Shown here: one piece after another, positions 6,970 to 10,571 of the stretch
Layout: each line of letters opens with the position of its first letter
How positions within the stretch are numbered: position 1 is the stretch's first letter
From: JANQFM01 sp035471925
GTDB taxonomy: Bacteria; Acidobacteriota; UBA6911; RPQK01; DATIPO01
Direction: 5' to 3'
Assembly (NCBI GenBank): GCA_035471925.1
Contig: DATIPO010000406.1
Coordinates: forward strand, 1-10,571
DNA: 10,571 nt
Notes under the pieces: generated by a model
Database searches by the model: none
The model's input: only the letters and a program-made list of their open reading frames with translations
Told to the model about the DNA's origin: nothing
Position numbers and translations under genes: made by a program

Positions 6970-8232
6970 CTAAGGGTCAAGAACCGCAAGGTAGAGCAGC
7001 ACCATAACGACGAGCAGCAGGGCCGTCGTCCAGATGAGCCATCGTCGGCGCTGGGCCGGGGACTGAATCTCGGCCAGGCGGCGGCGCAGCGCCTTCATCG
7101 AAGGGGGGCGCTCGCGGGGTTGGCGTGAGAGCATCCGCAGGACCAGCTTGCGCAGTCGGGACGGCACCTGGGAAGGGAAGTCGGCCTCGCGCGGCGGCGG
7201 GTCGGAGAGGATGGAAACCGCCGTCTCCACCGCCGTCTTTCCCTCAAAGGCATGGCGGCCGCAAAGGCATTCGTAGAGTATCAGTCCCAGCGAGAAAATA
7301 TCTGAGCGGACGTCGAGGTCCTCATGCGAAGTGATCTGCTCCGGCGAACGGTAGGCATATTCGCCGGCCAGATCGCCGACTTCCGAGAGGGTGGTCGACC
7401 AGTCCTGGTCGGGGGCTTGAGAATGGGGCAGCCGCCGGGCTTGACCGAAGTCCATGATCTTGACCGAGCCCTCAGGCGTGATCATCAGGTTGGATGGACT
7501 GAGTCCGCGGTGCAGGATGCCACGTTGATGGGCCGCGTCCAGCGCCCGGCACAGTTCGTCGGCCAAGTGCAGGACCTCCTCGGGGGGGAGGCGATGCTCG
7601 GCTTGCAGGCGCTGCTGCAGGGTGCGTCCTTTCAGGTACTCCATGGCGATGTAAGGACGCCCCTGAAACTCTCCGCAGTCGAAGATGGAGCAGATGGCGG
7701 GATGCTGCAGCGAGGCCGCCACCCGCGCCTCGCGCAACATGCGGCGGACGGCCTTAGAGCTCTCTTGGGAGGGCGCCAGCAGCTTGAGCGCCACCCGCCG
7801 TCGAAGAACCCGGTCCCGGGCCAGGAAAACCTCGCCCATGCGCCCCTCTCCGACCTTGTCGATGATCTCGAAGCGCTCTTCTTGCCGACTCTCCTCCGGC
7901 TCACCTTGTGTCTCCTCTTCCCACTCCGCTTCGGCCAAAAGCCGGTAGCCCTTCTTGGGAATGGTTTGGATATAGGCGGGATCGCGCGGGTCGTCTCCCA
8001 AGGCCTTGCGCAGCTTGGCCACGGCGTTGCTGAGGGCCTCGTCGGAGACGAATGCGCCTCCCCACACCTGCTCGAGAAGCTCGTCGCGGCTGCACACCTG
8101 GCCCGCGTGGCGGATGAGATGGAGCAACAACTGAATCGCCCGAGGCTCAACCGACATGCGCTTGCCGCCCCGTTCCAGCAGATTCAGCTCAGGCCGGACG
8201 GTCCACTCTCCTACCCGTATCTCCTGTTGCAA
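6970..8232 (-). CDS. Winged-helix / predicted pseudokinase / C-terminal membrane helix regulator
   Basis: A 420-residue protein from the TTG at 8232, with AAGGA 8 bases upstream. Residues 2-104 are a PhoB/OmpR/CadC-type winged helix (VGEWTVRPELNLLERGGKRM, then SDEALSNAVAKLRKALGDD and YIQTIPKKGYRLL). Residues 121-390 are a Hanks-type kinase domain: glycine loop GEGRMG (128-133), ATP lysine K150 in ALKLL, helix-C glutamate E168, DFG 261-263, SPE 296-298. The catalytic loop is HRGLSPSN (241-248), so the catalytic Asp of HRD is Gly and the following Lys is Ser. It may bind ATP but should phosphorylate poorly or not at all. Residues 399-418 form one membrane helix after RRR, and the protein ends two residues later, unlike relatives that continue into TPRs or a sensor. 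It would be a tail-anchored transcription regulator facing the cytoplasm. It is divergent from paralogue 2. The longer frame from 8421 would overlap that gene's repeat array, so I reject it. Confidence 0.88.
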   Translation of the reverse strand: MQQEIRVGEWTVRPELNLLERGGKRMSVEPRAIQLLLHLIRHAGQVCSRDELLEQVWGGAFVSDEALSNAVAKLRKALGDDPRDPAYIQTIPKKGYRLLAEAEWEEETQGEPEESRQEERFEIIDKVGEGRMGEVFLARDRVLRRRVALKLLAPSQESSKAVRRMLREARVAASLQHPAICSIFDCGEFQGRPYIAMEYLKGRTLQQRLQAEHRLPPEEVLHLADELCRALDAAHQRGILHRGLSPSNLMITPEGSVKIMDFGQARRLPHSQAPDQDWSTTLSEVGDLAGEYAYRSPEQITSHEDLDVRSDIFSLGLILYECLCGRHAFEGKTAVETAVSILSDPPPREADFPSQVPSRLRKLVLRMLSRQPRERPPSMKALRRRLAEIQSPAQRRRWLIWTTALLLVVMVLLYLAVLDP

Positions 8233-8240
8233 GTCTCCGT

Positions 8241-8245
8241 TCCTT
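8241..8245 (-). promoter_or_regulatory. Ribosome-binding site deciding the TTG start of the winged-helix regulator
   Basis: On the minus strand AAGGA ends 8 bases before the TTG at 8232, and the winged-helix fold begins four or five residues after it. The other in-frame starts (GTG upstream, ATG at 8421) give unstructured additions that match no domain. Confidence 0.5.
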
Positions 8246-8344
8246 GGGTCACCTTTTTCGAGCTCTACTGCCGAGGAGAGTAACACCGGACCTTCGCTTC
8301 GGCAAAGACTTGAGTTAAACAACTTGACTTGCCTCTTTTGAGCG

Positions 8345-8388
8345 CCGTTTGGGAACCGTTGGCCATCGGTTTGACTTTCGTCAGGACA
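8345..8388 (+). repeat. Four phased 11-bp direct repeats, copy 2 (candidate regulator-binding array)
   Basis: The units are CCGTTTGGGAA, CCGTTGGCCAT, CGGTTTGACTT and TCGTCAGGACA. They align base for base, without gaps, to the array at 6225-6268. The 11-bp repeat bases are kept, while the interval bases have changed in units 1-3. The array lies in the 286-bp region between the divergent winged-helix regulator and paralogue 2, so one protein bound here could act on both genes. Binding has not been shown. Confidence 0.65.
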
Positions 8389-8411
8389 TGACTTGGAGCT
8401 TGGCGCATGCT
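8383..8411 (+). promoter_or_regulatory. Putative promoter of the paralogue 2-3 operon
   Basis: AGGACA (8383-8388) and CATGCT (8406-8411), 17 bp apart, occupy the same place relative to the repeat array as the candidate promoter before paralogue 1. The -10 match is weaker here (3 of 6), so this copy may depend more on activation. Confidence 0.35.
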
Positions 8412-8479
8412 GGCAGACCAATTAAACGCTTCAGCGGACCTCGGATGAGGGCGGTCCCATCCAAGTCCCTGACTGGAAC

Positions 8480-8510
8480 GGGGCCCGACTTAAGCCCCCA
8501 GATCAAGGAG
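8480..8510 (+). promoter_or_regulatory. Leader hairpin and ribosome-binding site of paralogue 2
   Basis: GGGGC (8480-8484) can pair with GCCCC (8494-8498) around nine bases, followed by AAGGAG (8505-8510), 8 bases before the ATG at 8519. The paralogue 1 leader has a comparable hairpin at the same point. Confidence 0.4.
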
Positions 8511-8518
8511 ACAGATCA

Positions 8519-9016
8519 ATGGCAGACGCACTGGACTGCGGATTCGACTGGGCGAACTACCCTAGCATCATAACCTATGGGTTCGCCACCGACGATGGCG
8601 GAAGCTGGGAGCAGAGACCTGGCGCTTCGGACACCATCGACGCGCGTCATCAGTTGTATTTCAGCTTCTTCGAGACGTCCGAAACCGATCCTTCGACCAT
8701 GCTGCTGAAGGAGGTGGAGATCACCTTCGAGTGCACTGAAGGGTCCATCTACAATCCCATCGGGGGGTGGGGAGCCCCAACCAACAAGACGCAGGAAAAG
8801 ACCTACGAACTCGACGCCACTGGGCAGCCGAACGGCTGGAGCGCCGGACTGCAGCAACACGGGACCGGATGGTCGGTGGGTCCACTGACCTTCAACAGCG
8901 CCCTGCAGCGGTCCACCTGTACCTACGAGGTCAGCATTGCCATCACCTTTTCGGATGGAAGCACCACCCGCAGGTGGTTCATGGACCCGACTCTGATCAT
9001 CGGCGGACGGGAATAG
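8519..9016 (+). CDS. Unknown small beta-rich protein, paralogue 2 (PTLIIGGRE family)
   Basis: This 165-residue protein aligns along its whole length with paralogue 1. The best-kept blocks are CGFDW, ITYGFATDDGG, RPGASDTIDA, YFSFFETSETDPST, DATGQ-NGWSAGLQQHGT, CTYEV and DPTLIIGGRE. Two cysteines (in LDCGF and FECTEG) and the one in STCTYEV are shared with paralogue 1 but not with paralogue 3. No signal peptide, membrane helix or known catalytic motif is visible, so function stays open. It has its own leader with repeat array, and it is 40 bp ahead of paralogue 3, which has a strong ribosome-binding site. The two are almost certainly one operon. The ATG start is fixed by AAGGAG 8 bases upstream. 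Confidence 0.85.
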   Translation: MADALDCGFDWANYPSIITYGFATDDGGSWEQRPGASDTIDARHQLYFSFFETSETDPSTMLLKEVEITFECTEGSIYNPIGGWGAPTNKTQEKTYELDATGQPNGWSAGLQQHGTGWSVGPLTFNSALQRSTCTYEVSIAITFSDGSTTRRWFMDPTLIIGGRE

Positions 9017-9056
9017 CGGGCACAATTACGCCGAAAAAACAGGAAGGAGACTTGAC

Positions 9057-9620
9057 ATGGCCGAACAAGGAATGGGATTTGGATTCAATTGGCTGAATCA
9101 GAGCGACTTGACTCTGGTTTATGGTTTCTCATCCAGTGCCGGAGGCTGGCACCACCAGCCGGGCCCGCCGGGCGCTCCGGACCGAGTTCCGCTAAGCGAC
9201 AGCATGGCTTTCGCCTTCTGGGAGCTTTCCGAGACAACTGGCCCCACAGGACCCCCTGGCACCACCTCCTCGCTCGAGGTGGATGTCACCGTCACGATTG
9301 CCTACGATAGGGGTACCCCCTCGCCCTTCGTAGGGCAGGGCTGGAGCCCGGTCCAGGATCAACAGAATCAGATCCAGTATAGCCATCACTTTGCCAGTGG
9401 CGAAGGTGGTTGGGGACACAGCGCAGCCTTGCAGGATCAAGGGAGCCATTGGGCGTTGCCGGACTTCAATTTCAATAGTGCCCTGCAACCGACCGAGGAA
9501 TACACCTACAAGGTCAGCGTCTCCCTGACGGCCCAGGATACCGACGATAGCGGGAGCCCTGTTGGGAGCCCTGTTACCTGGCAGGTCGATCCAACATTGA
9601 TTATCGGCGGGCGGGAGTAG
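9057..9620 (+). CDS. Unknown small beta-rich protein, paralogue 3, diverged (PTLIIGGRE family)
   Basis: This 187-residue member is the most distant of the three. Membership rests on the ordered blocks FGFNWLNQSDLTLVYGFSSSAGGWHHQPG (residues 7-35), MAFAFWELSETT (about 51-62), GWGHSAALQDQGSHWALPDFNFNSALQ (about 119-145), YTYKVSVSLTAQD and the identical end VDPTLIIGGRE. It carries extra loops: a Gly/Pro stretch near 63-69 and GSPVGSPV near residues 166-173, the latter from a 12-bp duplication. No cysteines are seen. AAGGAG 7 bases before the ATG gives it its own strong translation start in the operon with paralogue 2. It converges on the TPR gene with 28 bp between the stop codons and no clear terminator. 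Function unknown; a shared assembly with the other two is inference. Confidence 0.82.
   Translation: MAEQGMGFGFNWLNQSDLTLVYGFSSSAGGWHHQPGPPGAPDRVPLSDSMAFAFWELSETTGPTGPPGTTSSLEVDVTVTIAYDRGTPSPFVGQGWSPVQDQQNQIQYSHHFASGEGGWGHSAALQDQGSHWALPDFNFNSALQPTEEYTYKVSVSLTAQDTDDSGSPVGSPVTWQVDPTLIIGGRE
9552..9575 (+). repeat. Perfect 12-bp tandem duplication inside paralogue 3
   Basis: GGGAGCCCTGTT occurs twice head to tail (9552-9563, 9564-9575), adding four residues in frame (GSPV). Being exact, it is probably a recent slippage event in a surface loop. Confidence 0.8.
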
Positions 9621-9648
9621 CGGAGGGGGCTAAACGGGGGGAGGGCTC

Positions 9649-10571
9649 TTATCGCTGGTCTTGGGCGGCCGCCCTGGTGACGATCCGATGGTAGCGGGGA
9701 TCTTTGCGGATCTCAGCCAGTTCGGGATCGTTCTTGAGCATCTGCAAGGGATAGCCGGCCTGCAAGAGGCCCCCTAGCGATGCAAGAGCCTTCTCCCTCT
9801 CTCCGGCCAGTTCATCCGTCAGCAGCAGCAGATAGCGCAGTTGGACGTCACCTCCAACGGCCGAGTCGGGTACGGACTCGGCCACCTGCAGCGCTTCCTG
9901 CGACCGGCCTGACTTGGCCAGCGCCACGGCCAGTTGCACTATCAAGGTGGGATCCTCGGGAGTTTCCTCGAGCAGTTCGCGCATTTTCTGGATGGCGATC
10001 TGGAAAGCGTCCTCGGCCTTTTCAGCCGATTGAGGAAGCTGGCGGTAGGCGTCGCCGAGATTGGCCCAAATCAGATAGTCGCCGGCGCCCAGTTCAATAG
10101 CCTTCTCGTAGGCCGCCGCCGATTCGGCGTAAAGACCCCTGAAGAACTGAAGGGTCCCCAGGTTGGAGTAAGCGGCGGCTTCGGGCCGGATCTCCAGGGA
10201 CTTCTGAAAATTGGCCGCGGCCCCCGAAAGGTCCCCCAGCAACATGAGAATTCCGCCCAGGTTGCGGTATCCGATGTGGCTGTCGGGACGCAGTTCGATG
10301 GTGCGCAGAAAGGCCTCCTGGGCCTCTTTGTAGCGGCCCGCGGTGTAGTGAATCGCGCCCAGTTCGGTGAGGGCGTCCCAGTAATCGGGATCTTCGGCTA
10401 AGGCTCTTTCGAAGAATCCCTGGGCGTCCTCGATGCGTTTTTGGGCCTGCCGCAGAAGTCCCATGGCATAAAGGGCCTTGGCATTGGAAGGATCCAGTTT
10501 GAGCGCTTGGTCAAGGTTCGCTTCGGACTCTTCCCAATTGCCCGCCGCCAACTCGGCCAACCCCCGGGACA
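9649..10571 (-). CDS. Tetratricopeptide-repeat protein, C-terminal part (probable kinase/TPR regulator tail)
   Basis: The frame is still open at the window edge, so only about the last 306 residues are visible. About seven TPR units of 34 residues can be counted, for example ALYAMGLLRQAQKRIEDAQGFFERAL, YRNLGGILMLLGDLSGAAANFQKSLEI and AYSNLGTLQFFRGLYAESAAAYEKAIEL. TPRs form an alpha solenoid that binds other proteins. The last 60 residues (AGEREKALASLGGLLQAGYPLQMLKNDPELAEIRKDPRYHRIV) are a tail I know from acidobacterial proteins with an N-terminal winged helix or kinase domain, a membrane helix and TPRs. The missing upstream part may therefore hold such domains; that is inference. The gene has the same orientation as the winged-helix pseudokinase but is separated from it by the opposite-strand operon, so they are not co-transcribed. 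Confidence 0.88.
   Translation of the reverse strand, partial: SRGLAELAAGNWEESEANLDQALKLDPSNAKALYAMGLLRQAQKRIEDAQGFFERALAEDPDYWDALTELGAIHYTAGRYKEAQEAFLRTIELRPDSHIGYRNLGGILMLLGDLSGAAANFQKSLEIRPEAAAYSNLGTLQFFRGLYAESAAAYEKAIELGAGDYLIWANLGDAYRQLPQSAEKAEDAFQIAIQKMRELLEETPEDPTLIVQLAVALAKSGRSQEALQVAESVPDSAVGGDVQLRYLLLLTDELAGEREKALASLGGLLQAGYPLQMLKNDPELAEIRKDPRYHRIVTRAAAQDQR

Noticed and set aside
7324..8283. Long open frame (319 codons) on the plus strand opposite the winged-helix regulator
   Set aside because: The minus strand encodes clear winged-helix and kinase motifs; the opposite frame shows no recognisable domain.
8401..8414. Sigma54-like TGGCGCATGCTGGC upstream of paralogue 2
   Set aside because: The GG and GC are 9 rather than 10 bases apart and the matching site in the paralogue 1 leader lacks the pattern.
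8233..8421. 63-residue extension of the winged-helix regulator from an ATG at 8421
   Set aside because: The extra residues look non-coding and would run through the repeat array and promoter of paralogue 2; a TTG with AAGGA lies right before the winged helix.
6395..9620. Assigning the three paralogues to the AidA/PixA inclusion-body family
   Set aside because: Only the WxxDPxII-like ending and small size resemble that family; the rest cannot be aligned by eye, so it is kept as a hypothesis to test.

Overview
The window looks like chromosomal DNA of a GC-rich, soil-type bacterium, most likely an acidobacterium. I infer this from three things: a PhoB-type winged helix fused to a Ser/Thr-kinase domain and a membrane segment, a TPR tail of the kind that ends many acidobacterial kinase/TPR regulators, and a long secreted beta-propeller protein ending in a series of similar modules. 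No rRNA, tRNA, CRISPR array, transposase or phage gene is visible.

Left part (1-5464): the window opens inside a plant-COMT-like O-methyltransferase (+). A 274-base gap (637-910) with no convincing gene follows. Next is a 1146-residue exported protein (-) with two duplicated beta-propeller halves and four C-terminal repeats. It is divergent from a class I SAM-dependent methyltransferase (+).

Middle (5557-6190): a compact hicA-hicB type II toxin-antitoxin pair. Its putative promoter contains an inverted repeat over the -10 element and predicts an almost leaderless hicA transcript.

Right part (6225-10571): this is the most interesting region. Three related small cytoplasmic proteins of a family I do not recognise (6395-6895, 8519-9016, 9057-9620, all +) end in the same nine residues, PTLIIGGRE, written with different codons. 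The first and second genes each have a related leader. It carries four direct repeats of exactly 11 bp (consensus near YCGTTDGG plus 3 bases), then a possible -35/-10 pair, a short G/C hairpin and a strong AAGGAG. Between the two copies, on the minus strand and divergent from the second, lies a gene for a winged helix plus kinase domain plus one C-terminal membrane helix. Its kinase catalytic loop reads HRGLSPSN instead of HRDLKPSN, so it is predicted to be a pseudokinase. PhoB/OmpR-type winged helices are known to bind direct repeats with 11-bp spacing, so the arrays are natural candidate targets for this regulator. The window closes with the C-terminal part of a TPR protein (-).

Working model (inference): a membrane-tethered, probably catalytically dead kinase with a winged helix controls a small regulon of three paralogous beta-rich proteins from duplicated 11-bp repeat promoters. 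The job of those proteins is unknown.
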